This document shows, piece after piece, positions 37,753-46,192 of a stretch of DNA of 64,000 bases. Source of the stretch: Shewanella sp. TC10 (lineage in GTDB: Bacteria; Pseudomonadota; Gammaproteobacteria; Enterobacterales; Shewanellaceae). Where the stretch lies: assembly GCF_009663145.1 (NCBI RefSeq), contig NZ_VKHR01000017.1, positions 18,086 to 82,085 on the forward strand, read 5' to 3'. A model generated the notes under the pieces. The model worked only from the letters and a program-made list of their open reading frames with translations, had not been told where the DNA came from and did no database searches. The translations under genes and the position numbers were made by a program. Numbering within the stretch: the first letter of the stretch is position 1; the number at the start of each line of letters is the position of its first letter.

Positions 37753-38775
37753 TTAGCTTAATGCACCGTGGCATTGTTTAAATCGTTTACCAGAGCCACA
37801 TGGGCAAGGACTATTACGAGAAACATTGTCATATTTAACTTGCTCAGTAGCCTCTACTCTTGCAGGTGCAATAGCGTTATCCACATCAAGGTGCTGCCAT
37901 TGGGGCTCGAAAATTGGATGACCATGCTGGCTTAAATGATGATTAACCTTATCAAGAGTCGAAGCGATTTTAGACCAAACCTGTTCGATACTATGGTAAT
38001 TTTCAAGCCACTTTTCTGGTTTGGGAGTTGAGATCGTATAGCGTGAATATGGGAGAGGTTCACGGCATAACTGCACTAATGATTCGCAAAATTTAGTTTG
38101 AGTAAACTCACATAGCTGTTTTATAGTTTTTGCAGGATTGGATATAAGTTGTTCATAGGTCAACATGCACCAACGGGAACTATCCAATTGTTGTAAAGAA
38201 TTAATAATTGCTTCGTTAGCAGCTTGCCATTGAAAAGCAGCTATAGATTGTAATGGTTGATCATTTAATTGTTGCCATCTATCAGGAAGTAATAGCGACC
38301 AATTTTGACGATTCCAGCCTGGTAAACTTGGATAGGTAATAAACTTATTCGAACGCCAAGCCTGCATAATACTACTGATATTTTCCTTAGGGTCGCGAAC
38401 GAGGTAAATAAAAATAGCATCTGGAAATAGCGCATTAAAAAAATCGACTCTTAAACTGTTTTTTGGAGTTTTTTCTAGTAAACGAACTGTACTGCTACAA
38501 TCTTCATCAGGCCTTCTGGCTTGAGTATTTTGCACTTTATCGCTAAATCGCTGTAACAGTTGTTCACGGATATTGTCGTTCATATCCTGCTCACTCAGAG
38601 CATTTGAGCTAAACTTTCGATAGGCAATATTTAAACTTGGAATCGTTTCAATTAGTGCATGGCTCTCGCCACCAATAGTCCAAATTGATTGGCTTTTTGA
38701 TAAAACCTCAAATAAAAGAGTACTGCCTGAACGCGGAGCAGATAAGATAATAATTGGTCGTTCAAATCGATACAT
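37753..38775 (-). CDS. sulfotransferase with SEC-C tail
   Basis: A 340-residue sulfotransferase. The N-terminus opens directly with the phosphosulfate loop, IIILSAPRSGSTLLFEVL (PRSGST near residues 14-19); the 3'-phosphate region is FIYLVRDPKENISSIMQAW. A Trp-rich middle part may shape the acceptor pocket. The end is the SEC-C motif SRNSPCPCGSGKRFKQCHG (C324, C326, C335, H336), nearly identical to the tail of the next gene. It heads a two-gene operon with the hydroxylase. Hydroxylation followed by sulfation of the same protein is an attractive but unproven order of events. Confidence 0.82.
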   Translation of the reverse strand: MYRFERPIIILSAPRSGSTLLFEVLSKSQSIWTIGGESHALIETIPSLNIAYRKFSSNALSEQDMNDNIREQLLQRFSDKVQNTQARRPDEDCSSTVRLLEKTPKNSLRVDFFNALFPDAIFIYLVRDPKENISSIMQAWRSNKFITYPSLPGWNRQNWSLLLPDRWQQLNDQPLQSIAAFQWQAANEAIINSLQQLDSSRWCMLTYEQLISNPAKTIKQLCEFTQTKFCESLVQLCREPLPYSRYTISTPKPEKWLENYHSIEQVWSKIASTLDKVNHHLSQHGHPIFEPQWQHLDVDNAIAPARVEATEQVKYDNVSRNSPCPCGSGKRFKQCHGALS

Positions 38776-39018
38776 AGTCGCTTTAATTTTTTGTTGTATT
38801 TTTTAACATCATACCCACACAAGCAACTGATGGCTACATCATCGACTTTAGAAAAAACTGAATTCCAATTTAATGCTATTACAAGTGTACAGCTAAGCTT
38901 TGATACACTTAACCAATTGAAATATTAAACTAATATTGGATTGATTTATTTAAGCAACGCAAATACTGAGCTAGTAAGAATGATATACATCCTGCTAATG
39001 TTTTTAGTCAGATGTCAT

Positions 39019-39444
39019 TTATTGCTGCGTTAATAATAAGCGCTGGCATAATTTGACAAAGTCCGACGAAGTTACAATTCCCAATACCTTTTGATTGTCA
39101 TCGATAACAGGTAAACAGCCCAACTTATTGTCGATAAAATACTGGACTACGACGGTTAACGGCTCATCTAAACCCAGGATCTGCGCTTCTGTTTCCATAA
39201 TGTCAGCGATAGGCATAAACCGCTCTTTCCTATCCAACGCCCCTTGGCCATATTTATTCAATGTTTGCACTACTATCGAAATCATCTTTTTGTGAGTTAA
39301 CAAACCAACAAATCGCCCACCTTGTTCTGATATGACAGGCAAATGACGTACATTGCGTGACTGCATCAATAAATGGGCATCTTTAAGGCTCGCCTGATCA
39401 CTAATACAAACAGGATTAAGGGTCATAATATCGCGCACATTCAT
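39019..39444 (-). CDS. two-CBS-domain protein
   Basis: A 141-residue cytoplasmic protein made of two CBS domains: residues 1-60 (IMTLNPVCISDQASLKDAHL, VRHLPVISEQGGRFVGLLT) and 75-135 (LGLDEPLTVVVQYFIDNKLG, CLPVIDDNQKVLGIVTSSDF). Such pairs bind adenosine nucleotides and regulate partners. It stands alone, so the partner is unknown. Confidence 0.88.
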   Translation of the reverse strand: MNVRDIMTLNPVCISDQASLKDAHLLMQSRNVRHLPVISEQGGRFVGLLTHKKMISIVVQTLNKYGQGALDRKERFMPIADIMETEAQILGLDEPLTVVVQYFIDNKLGCLPVIDDNQKVLGIVTSSDFVKLCQRLLLTQQ

Positions 39445-39616
39445 GGATTAATCCTCATAATTTTATGACTTAAACGTCCAAGTAATCAATAAGAGTATAA
39501 CGAAGGTTTTCAGCTACGTAGAGAGGATATGTCAACTTTTTAACCACCTTATTAAGAACGATGGGAAAACCATAAAAGGGAACTCAACTAGCACAGCTAA
39601 ATTTTGCTAGTTGTAA

Positions 39617-39670
39617 TAGTAGCGTTGTTGGCGATAGTAGCGTTGTTGGCGATAGTAGCGTTACTGCCGA
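39617..39670. repeat. 18-bp tandem repeat, three units
   Basis: TAGTAGCGTTGTTGGCGA at 39617 and 39635, then a diverged third unit at 39653 that merges with the left arm of element A. It seems to have arisen by duplication of the edge of element A. Confidence 0.8.
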
Positions 39671-39759
39671 AAGTAAGACAAAAAGCCGCTGCTTTTTGCC
39701 ACGGAGTTGACTGGTGTCAAACTCCTTATTACGAGCTATGCAAAAAGTAGCGGCTGATA
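39655..39759. repeat. palindromic element A, copy 1
   Basis: About 105 bp: left arm GTAGCGTTACTGCCG, then a 16-bp stem AGCCGCTGCTTTTTGC paired with GCAAAAAGTAGCGGCT (15 of 16), enclosing a smaller hairpin with core GGAGTTGACTGGTGTCAA (39703-39720; TTGAC/GTCAA stem). Confidence 0.85.
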
Positions 39760-39821
39760 TGTAATTCTATTATTAACTAATACTTACAATTGCGTCGCTG
39801 GCAATTATCCAATTAGCCCGA

Positions 39822-39860
39822 GTAGCGTTACTGCCGATAGTAAGACAAAAAAGCCGCTGG
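39822..39860. repeat. element A, partial copy
   Basis: Left arm only (GTAGCGTTACTGCCGATAGT to AAAAAAGCCGCTGG). The preceding AATTAGCCCGA context is repeated before copy 2, so a segment of about 58 bp was duplicated in tandem (39804-39860 and 39861-39920). Confidence 0.75.
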
Positions 39861-39880
39861 TTATTACCCAATTAGCCCAA

Positions 39881-39985
39881 GTAGCGTTACTGCCGAAAGT
39901 AAGACAAAAAAGCCGCTGCTTTTTGCCACGGAGTTGACTGGTGTCAAACTCCTTATTACGAGCTATGCAAAAAGTAGCGGCTGAT
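39881..39985. repeat. palindromic element A, copy 2
   Basis: Nearly identical to copy 1 over about 105 bp, including the full stem and the core GGAGTTGACTGGTGTCAA (39930-39947). Confidence 0.85.
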
Positions 39986-40004
39986 ACTGTATGACTAATG
40001 TTAA

Positions 40005-40036
40005 CTAATACTCTAATACTCTAATACTCTAATACT
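40005..40036. repeat. 8-bp tandem repeat, four copies
   Basis: CTAATACT four times in a row between elements A and B. Likely to vary in copy number. Confidence 0.85.
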
Positions 40037-40039
40037 AAC

Positions 40040-40159
40040 AATTGCGTCGCTGGCGATGTTATTACAAGGCGAACCGATGGCTCTAGCCCGGAGTTGACTG
40101 GTGTCAATGAGGACTGGAGCCGAGGTTCAACGACGTAATAACAAGCCTAAGCAGCAATT
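40040..40159. repeat. palindromic element B, full copy
   Basis: About 120 bp with ends AATTGC/GCAATT, inner arms GTTATTAC/GTAATAAC and GGCTC/GAGCC, and the same core GGAGTTGACTGGTGTCAA (40090-40107) as element A at its centre. It abuts the end of the TonB-receptor gene and may fold as its terminator. Confidence 0.8.
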
Positions 40160-40170
40160 AATACCATAAT

Positions 40171-42282
40171 TTAAAACTGATACTTAACACTCGCCGTAAA
40201 ATTCAACGGCTCGCCTGGCATGGTCCATAACTTGTGGTATGAGCTTTCAAAGTACTGCTCATCAAATAAGTTATTCACATCAAGCATCACACTAAATCTA
40301 CTGGTTATATCTACTGCAGCAGACAGATTAACTAAGGTGTAGGCTGGTAAAATATAATCAGGATCTGTGGTCTCACCTAAACGATCACCAACGTAGTTTA
40401 CTGTGGCGCCGAAGTACGCTTCTTTACCCATAATGTCAGTGTAATGTCTTAATGCTACGTGACCTACATGTTCAGCAACGTTAATTAAACGCGAACCTTT
40501 TGGGATCGGTACACCCCAATCATTATCAATCAAATCTTTAGCTGTTCTAGCGTCAGTGTATGCATATGCAACCTCAAGGCTAGTATCATCGGTCAGCAAA
40601 GTGGTCATCTGAAATTCAACCCCTTGGCTTTCAACTTCACCTAGTGTCGCTGATAGTCCAGTGTCAGGTTCGGCAGTTAACATGTTAGTTTTGCTGGCAT
40701 CAAAAATCGCTAAACTACCAGAAAATCTATCAGCAACATTTTGCCATTTAAGACCGACTTCAAAAGACTTAGTGGTTTCAGGATCAAATGCATTTCTATC
40801 TGAATCAAGCCCAGGATTTGGACGGAACCCTTCAGCATAACTAGCATATACATTGAAATTATCAGCTAATTCATGAACTAAACCAAAACGAGATGACACC
40901 TCAGTTTGATCTTGCTCTTGATATAAACCGTCAAGCTTATTCAAAATTTCTTGATTAAAGCTATCAACTCGGAAACCCAGTAGTAACTTGGTTCTGTCAG
41001 TTAATTCAATCAAGTCTTGCGCGTAGAAACCAAAACCAGTTTGCTCTTCAGAAGTTAACGTTGTTGGCTCAGTTTCTGGGCGGTCCATGGTGTAGTCTGG
41101 GTTATTTGGGTCAATTGAATAGGTAGGATCACCAGAGCCCCAAGCTGTTCTCCATACTCGGTAATCAGTATCAAGTTGGAAGTTATAATAATCTACACCT
41201 ACCAATAGATTATTCTTAAAGCCACCAAGTGTGACATCACCACTCACTTCAAAGCGTGCTGAAAAATCTTGCGCTTGGTAATCACGCTCTCTTCGCTGTC
41301 TTGATAACGTATTCGGATCGTCATAAATCAACTGTCTTCCATCTGATAATTCAGCATCAGAAGACTGTCCTTTAAACGATGAATCTCGATAAGCTAAACC
41401 AGTCAATATGTGCCAATTGTTGTTAAGTTGATGGTTTAACAATAATTGATGTCCCAACGCCTTAACGGTATGGGCACCATCTCGGGTATCACCATAAAAA
41501 GCCGAAGTATCAACAGAATCAAAATCATTATCTAAAACATACACACCACGATCTAATGGTTTCTTCTGGTTAAGAATTTCCATTTCATAGCTTAAACTGG
41601 TTCTGTCTGAGATATTCCATAATAGAGAAGGACTTAAATTGAGACTTTCTACGTCAACATGATCTCGGAAAGTATCTGAGTCTTCGTAAAAGCCATTAAT
41701 ACGGTAAGCTACGTCATCAGTCAGGCCTTTAGTATGATCAAACTCGACTTGCTTAGTATCAAAGTTACCTAAGGTACCTTGAATATAGCCTTGCTCTTCA
41801 AACTGCGGCTTTTTGGTGATGATATTAACTGTACCACCTGGTTCACCTTGACCGTACAATGCAGAACCAGGGCCCTTCATCACTTCAATGGTTTCAATAT
41901 TGGCCGTATTTCTGTTGCCGTTATAACCGCGAGAGTTAAAGCCATTCACTAAGTAACCTGTAGGGTTATTTTCATCCCCTGAAAAGCCACGAATAGCAAA
42001 GCTATCAAACATCCCACCTGAGTTGTTTTGTCTCACGATACTTGGCGAATAATCCAATGCATCCATAAAACGGGTAATGCCATCGTTCTTGATGGTATCT
42101 GCATTAATTCTGTCAACTGCTTGTGGTGTGTCGATCAAGGGGACATTGCCACGATAAGGCTGCCATAATCGGTTCACTTCAATGCGCTCAATATCTTCAT
42201 GCGCTACTGAGGTTTGATTGCTATCCTGTGCAATCGCACCATTAGAGATAACAATTGCTGAACATAGAATGTACTTCTTCAC
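40171..42282 (-). CDS. TonB-dependent siderophore receptor
   Basis: A 703-residue outer-membrane receptor. Signal peptide (MKKYILCSAIVISNGAIAQ), then a plug domain (about 35-160: PQAVDRINADTIKNDGITRF, SFAIRGFSGDENNP, IEVMKGPGSALYGQGEPGG, TVNIITKKP) and a 22-strand-type barrel ending in aromatic ASVKYQF. The TonB box is not clear; IERIEVNRL near residue 31 is the candidate. The sequence fits ferric hydroxamate-type receptors. Control by Fur is expected from the family, but no good Fur box was seen upstream. Confidence 0.9.
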   Translation of the reverse strand: MKKYILCSAIVISNGAIAQDSNQTSVAHEDIERIEVNRLWQPYRGNVPLIDTPQAVDRINADTIKNDGITRFMDALDYSPSIVRQNNSGGMFDSFAIRGFSGDENNPTGYLVNGFNSRGYNGNRNTANIETIEVMKGPGSALYGQGEPGGTVNIITKKPQFEEQGYIQGTLGNFDTKQVEFDHTKGLTDDVAYRINGFYEDSDTFRDHVDVESLNLSPSLLWNISDRTSLSYEMEILNQKKPLDRGVYVLDNDFDSVDTSAFYGDTRDGAHTVKALGHQLLLNHQLNNNWHILTGLAYRDSSFKGQSSDAELSDGRQLIYDDPNTLSRQRRERDYQAQDFSARFEVSGDVTLGGFKNNLLVGVDYYNFQLDTDYRVWRTAWGSGDPTYSIDPNNPDYTMDRPETEPTTLTSEEQTGFGFYAQDLIELTDRTKLLLGFRVDSFNQEILNKLDGLYQEQDQTEVSSRFGLVHELADNFNVYASYAEGFRPNPGLDSDRNAFDPETTKSFEVGLKWQNVADRFSGSLAIFDASKTNMLTAEPDTGLSATLGEVESQGVEFQMTTLLTDDTSLEVAYAYTDARTAKDLIDNDWGVPIPKGSRLINVAEHVGHVALRHYTDIMGKEAYFGATVNYVGDRLGETTDPDYILPAYTLVNLSAAVDITSRFSVMLDVNNLFDEQYFESSYHKLWTMPGEPLNFTASVKYQF

Positions 42283-42562
42283 GTGCTTTGCTCTTAGGGG
42301 GGAGTATTAAAAGTGGCGCTATGTTACAACGTATCATTTAGTATCGCAAAACTACATTAGTAACAAATTGTCGCAGAGATCACAGTTCAAAAAATGAATG
42401 CTTACATGGATTAATTTATTCAGTATTACTAACTAGATTGACGGTGGTTATGAGTAATAGCACTGAGTATTAGCACAGCGCTGTTTGAGTCATTAAAAAG
42501 CGAAAAACGAGTATAAGTAAGAGTAAGAATGAAAATTGAAACGAGTCAGCAGAATATTAAAT

Positions 42563-42784
42563 TTACTCCGCTCTCTTACTTCCAAAACCTTTCATCTTGT
42601 TAAATAGTTTAATGACACATGTACAGGCAAAATCAAAAACACGGCCAATGCCGAATACAACCGAACCAATAACAAAGTAAAGTAAGAAAGTTTGCCACGA
42701 ATCCGCCTTCAAAAATAAAACTAACATTGCACCAAGCGGAATACAGAGGAGCAACCCAATTTTTAAATAATACCTAATATTCAT
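42563..42784 (-). CDS. small membrane protein, 73 aa
   Basis: I place the start at 42784 (MNIRYYLKIGLLL), with AAGAG about nine bases upstream; a longer frame from 42895 has no ribosome-binding site. Two hydrophobic segments (about 5-25 and 30-52) are followed by a basic tail with two cysteines (DFACTCVIKLFNKMKGFGSK). No family recognised. Confidence 0.55.
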   Translation of the reverse strand: MNIRYYLKIGLLLCIPLGAMLVLFLKADSWQTFLLYFVIGSVVFGIGRVFDFACTCVIKLFNKMKGFGSKRAE

Positions 42785-43492
42785 AATGTTATTAACTCTT
42801 ACTAATGGCCGAAAGCGGGATAAAAACAGAAAAAATGAGTCATTATCACGATGCTCTGTTGCAAAAAGAGTTAGATCATATAAAAGGGGCGGCAAATATA
42901 ACAGCTAACAACATAAAAACATTCGAAACGGCTAGGCATGAATAAAAAGGCAGTGATTACCTCTTTAAAGTACCTAAAGACCATTACAAAATCTGGTTAA
43001 TTTTAAACCATATCAAATTCCAGCCAATTAAACCCTTACACCAACTCATTGAGTATCAAGCCAAAATATATAAAAAAGCTATATAGAATGTCTGACTCTA
43101 TAGCTATGTTTGAGTCATTAACCAAACCTCTATTCTTACTAATTATTAGAGTTTATGCACAAAATTTGAATACTCACCTTTATAACAAAAAATTTTCAGT
43201 TTACTCTCAGTTATCATTTCAATTTAAACGTTTTGTGTTATAAATGGATTAGAAGGTTAACGAAATCGGTTTAATGTTAATTAAATGCACCACTTACACA
43301 TTCCCAGCGTTAGTTGAAATGGCTCCAATATTTGGCCAAACACAGTATGAATTTAATGGCCTAAGTGCGAATAACTCGGCATGAGCAGGTAGTAACGTTA
43401 ACGACCGACATATGGGTAATAAAGAGTACTGCTTCGATACATTTTAGTAAGTGAATTTGCAATAAATAGAATAATAAATATAAGGGGTTTAT
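42785..43492. other. intergenic region, no credible gene
   Basis: About 700 AT-rich bases. A 64-codon open frame at 43049-43243 has no ribosome-binding site and low-complexity AT-driven composition, so I do not call it. Nothing else was recognised. Confidence 0.5.
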
Positions 43493-43939
43493 ATGAAGTA
43501 CATCCGATTATTAGCACTATTACTATTCACTTTCTCCTTTTCTGCCATCTCGCAAAACGCTAAAAACGAACAACAGCTGGTTCTATCCTCTTGCATGACC
43601 CTAAACAAACAATCGACAGTCACTTCGACTGAACCATGTGCTTACTATATTCAAGGTTTTCTAGCTGGAACTTTAAACACCACTCAGCAATATGAGCTTA
43701 GAAAAAACTCTGAAGGATTCGCAGATAGAGCCTACCGCACTCGAGTGGGTAGCAATACCTCAAAAATTATCCCTAAAGAAGTTTGCATATCTGCAAATGA
43801 AACTCCTCAGCAGTTAGTCGATCGCATAGTGGATCGAACAATTAGTCACTTGTCGCCATCAACGAACTCTATACAGGGATTGCACACCCAAATTTATCAG
43901 GCATTAGCGGAAGAATCGTCATGTCAGCAAGATGATTAG
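43493..43939 (+). CDS. exported Rap1a/Tai-like domain protein
   Basis: A 148-residue periplasmic protein with a signal peptide (MKYIRLLALLLFTFSFSAIS, cleavage near residue 20) and four cysteines. The pattern CAYYIQGFLAGTL, then PKEVCISANETPQQLVDRIV and a final CQQD resembles the Rap1a/Tai domain known from immunity proteins against Ssp/Tae effectors. No type VI effector is adjacent, so an immunity role is not supported here. AAGGGG precedes the ATG. Confidence 0.6.
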   Translation: MKYIRLLALLLFTFSFSAISQNAKNEQQLVLSSCMTLNKQSTVTSTEPCAYYIQGFLAGTLNTTQQYELRKNSEGFADRAYRTRVGSNTSKIIPKEVCISANETPQQLVDRIVDRTISHLSPSTNSIQGLHTQIYQALAEESSCQQDD

Positions 43940-44035
43940 CGGGTTAATAAAGCCAGCTTATATTCGTTAGCTTCAAGCAGTACTTAACTAACACAAAGCA
44001 TTTATCAAAAATGAAACAACAAAGTATGAATCAAT

Positions 44036-44536
44036 ATGAAACAAGAAAATAAAACCAGCGCAGTGCCAGGCCACAAGCTGATTCTGATATTAACACTCGC
44101 CCTATTTTGGTGGATTAACTCCAATTACAGTAACCCGCTTTTATTATCACTGGGTGCTGGTTCAATTATGTTGGTGCTCTATCTCACCCAGAAAATGGAT
44201 GTGATCGACCAAGAAACTCACCCAGTGCGTTTCAATGGCAGAAAACCTCGCTATATGTGGTGGTTATTCAAACAGGTGATTTTATCCAACATCAGTGTGG
44301 TTAAACATATTTGGATGGGTAACAAAAGTATCTCACCAGTGCTGGCTACCATCGACACACGCCAGTGTTCGGACATTAATAAAGTCATCTACGCCAACTC
44401 AATTACCCTAACACCGGGGACGGTCGCAATAGATTTAATTGATGATCAACTCACTGTTCATGCTTTACATAAAGCTGATATCGACACACTAAAAGCCGGA
44501 GAGATGGACCGCCGGGTAAGGGAGCTTGAAGACTAA
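44036..44536 (+). CDS. mrpE: Mrp/Mnh antiporter subunit E
   Basis: First gene of an eight-gene multisubunit Na+(K+)/H+ antiporter operon. It encodes 166 residues with hydrophobic segments near the start (LILILTLALFWWINSNYSN, LLLSLGAGSIMLVLYL) and the MrpE pattern WWLFKQVILSNISVVKHIW followed by a cytosolic domain (VIYANSITLTPGTVAIDL). The small subunits E, F and G are needed for assembly and activity. Its stop overlaps the start of the next gene (TAATG). Confidence 0.9.
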   Translation: MKQENKTSAVPGHKLILILTLALFWWINSNYSNPLLLSLGAGSIMLVLYLTQKMDVIDQETHPVRFNGRKPRYMWWLFKQVILSNISVVKHIWMGNKSISPVLATIDTRQCSDINKVIYANSITLTPGTVAIDLIDDQLTVHALHKADIDTLKAGEMDRRVRELED

Positions 44537-44832
44537 TGTTAGCTGCTGCCACAATCGCCATTCTTGTCGTTATGTTACTCGCGCTCATTCGCTGCATCGT
44601 CGGCCCTACGCTTTACGATCGCATATTAGCCTTCAACTTTTTTGGCACTAAAGCCATTTTGCTGATTTCAGTATTGGGCTTTTTAATGGGACGTCCTGAG
44701 TTTCTCGATATTGCCCTTGTTTATGCCCTGATTAACTTTATCAGCGTCATCGGAGTATTACGCTATTCAGACTCAGCCGAGTTTAAAGTTGCTCCTTACA
44801 AACCTCATTCAACCAAGGAGGGTGAAAAATGA
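44536..44832 (+). CDS. mrpF: Mrp/Mnh antiporter subunit F
   Basis: A 98-residue membrane protein with three hydrophobic helices. The family pattern is visible in LALIRCIVGPTLYDRILAFN and FLDIALVYALINFISVIGVL. It overlaps both mrpE (TAATG) and mrpG (ATGA), so translation is coupled. Confidence 0.9.
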   Translation: MLAAATIAILVVMLLALIRCIVGPTLYDRILAFNFFGTKAILLISVLGFLMGRPEFLDIALVYALINFISVIGVLRYSDSAEFKVAPYKPHSTKEGEK

Positions 44833-45170
44833 ACCTCTTACTCGAAATAAGTAGTGGTTTATGTCTGCTAGTCGGCAGCTTCCTTTGCTTTTCAGGCGGA
44901 ATAGGCATTATCCGTTTTCCAGATTTTTATACCCGAATGCATGCAGTCAGTGTGACAGACACTTTAGGTGCAGGCTTAATACTACTGGGGTTAATGTTGC
45001 AAAGCCCTAATGGTTTAGTCCTCATTAAACTCATGTTGATCTTAATCTGTACGCTATTTATTAACCCATCTGCCAGCCATGCATTAGCAAAATCAGCACT
45101 CAAAAATGGCTTGATACCGCGACAGCCGACACCTGATGCTCAGGGAGGAAACAAGCCATCGAAGCCTTAG
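44829..45170 (+). CDS. mrpG: Mrp/Mnh antiporter subunit G
   Basis: A 113-residue membrane protein with three helices and the MrpG signature GGIGIIRFPDFYTRMHAVSV then TDTLGAGLILLGLMLQS. Its last codons overlap the probable true start of the next gene. Confidence 0.9.
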   Translation: MNLLLEISSGLCLLVGSFLCFSGGIGIIRFPDFYTRMHAVSVTDTLGAGLILLGLMLQSPNGLVLIKLMLILICTLFINPSASHALAKSALKNGLIPRQPTPDAQGGNKPSKP

Positions 45171-46192
45171 TAGATATAATACTATTAGTATTTTTAGTGG
45201 TCATCGCCATCGCAATTGTGCGTATGACAGACCTTTTAGCTGTGGTGATGTTAAGCGGAATTTATGGCTTAGTCTCTGCCAGTTTCTTTGTGGTACTTGA
45301 TGCGGTAGATGTAGCGTTTACCGAAGCTTCCGTTGGCGCAGGTATTTCTGGCTTGCTGATGTTAGCGGCCATTACTATCACAGGTCGAAAGGAAGCGCCA
45401 AAGCGCCATAAACCGCTTATTTCACTATTTGTTGTGTTCGTCACTGGTGGCATGTTGATTTATGGCACCATGGATATGCCTTACTTTGGCGCTGTAGATG
45501 CACCTGTGCATCAACATGTTGCGCCTCGTTATATTGAGCAATCAATGGAAGAAGTCGGTATTCCTAACATTGTGACTTCAGTATTAGGCAGTTACCGTGC
45601 TTTTGATACTTTAGGTGAAGTCGCGGTTATTTTTACCGCCGGTATTGGTGTGATGTCTTTACTATCACTGCCTCGACGTCGTAAAAAACCTCAATCTGAT
45701 GACGCAACTGAAGAGCAAATGCATGAACGCCATATGGTGGTGCGTATTGTCAGTAAAGCACTTATTCCTTTCATCTTACTGTTTGCCTTATATGTTCAAT
45801 TCCACGGTGACTTTGGTCCTGGGGGCGGCTTCCAAGCAGGGGTAATTTTCGCCGCAGCGATCATTCTCTACACCATGCTATTTGGTTTAGATACCGCTCA
45901 AAAAGTGTTTAACCCATCAGTGATTCAATTGTTGGCGGCAGTGGGACTTTTACTCTACGCCTCAGTTGGGGTGGTTTCGATGCTCAATGGTGCAAACTTC
46001 TTAGACTATAACGTGTTAGCCGATGATGCCCTTACCGGTCAGCATATCGGGATACTCGTGATTGAATTAGGGGTTGGTATCACCGTTGCCTCAGTCATGT
46101 TGAGCATCTTTTTCAACTTTGATGCCCGCAGACAAGCCCTACAAAACAATAATAAACAAAAAGGGGAGCAAGATGTTTCTCGGACTTTATAA
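45158..46192 (+). CDS. mrpB: fused MrpA C-terminal domain plus MrpB
   Basis: About 344 residues. Order: DUF4040/MbhD-like helices (RMTDLLAVVMLSGIYGLVSA to LLMLAAITITG), an MbhE-like part (HKPLISLFVVFVTGGMLIYG, YRAFDTLGEVAVIFTAGIGV), then the MnhB domain (IVSKALIPFILLFALYVQFH, GDFGPGGGFQAGVIFAAAII). In Bacillus Mrp the first part belongs to the end of MrpA. The first ordinary start is a GTG at 45197, but this would cut the first helix. The frame is open upstream and an ATC at 45158, eight bases after GGGAGGA, gives IEALVDIILLVFLVV, so I extend to 45158. The start is uncertain. Confidence 0.75.
   Translation: MEALVDIILLVFLVVIAIAIVRMTDLLAVVMLSGIYGLVSASFFVVLDAVDVAFTEASVGAGISGLLMLAAITITGRKEAPKRHKPLISLFVVFVTGGMLIYGTMDMPYFGAVDAPVHQHVAPRYIEQSMEEVGIPNIVTSVLGSYRAFDTLGEVAVIFTAGIGVMSLLSLPRRRKKPQSDDATEEQMHERHMVVRIVSKALIPFILLFALYVQFHGDFGPGGGFQAGVIFAAAIILYTMLFGLDTAQKVFNPSVIQLLAAVGLLLYASVGVVSMLNGANFLDYNVLADDALTGQHIGILVIELGVGITVASVMLSIFFNFDARRQALQNNNKQKGEQDVSRTL

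Larger units (their letters stand above)
39445..40170. other. intergenic repeat cluster
   Basis: More than 700 bases without a gene, packed with repeats: an 18-bp tandem, two full and one partial copy of hairpin element A, an 8-bp tandem and one copy of hairpin element B, each listed below. Confidence 0.8.

Noticed and set aside
39603..40160. Regularly repeated palindromes that could suggest a CRISPR array
   Set aside because: The repeats are about 105-120 bp, not evenly spaced, share arms rather than having unique spacers, and no cas gene is present.
40171..42282. Assignment of the TonB receptor to one named siderophore
   Set aside because: Plug and barrel are clear, but substrate specificity cannot be read from the sequence and no biosynthesis genes are near.
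42300..42370. Possible Fur box upstream of the TonB-dependent receptor
   Set aside because: Two GATAC-like hexamers are present, but the match to the 19-bp Fur consensus is too weak to call.
43049..43243. 64-codon open frame on the plus strand
   Set aside because: AT-driven composition, no ribosome-binding site and no recognisable feature.
43493..43939. Complete type VI effector-immunity pair
   Set aside because: Only the immunity-like domain is present; no effector gene lies on either side.
46119..46172. 18-residue N-terminal extension of MrpC
   Set aside because: It is out-of-frame overlap with the previous gene; the ATG at 46173 has GGGGAG at the right distance.
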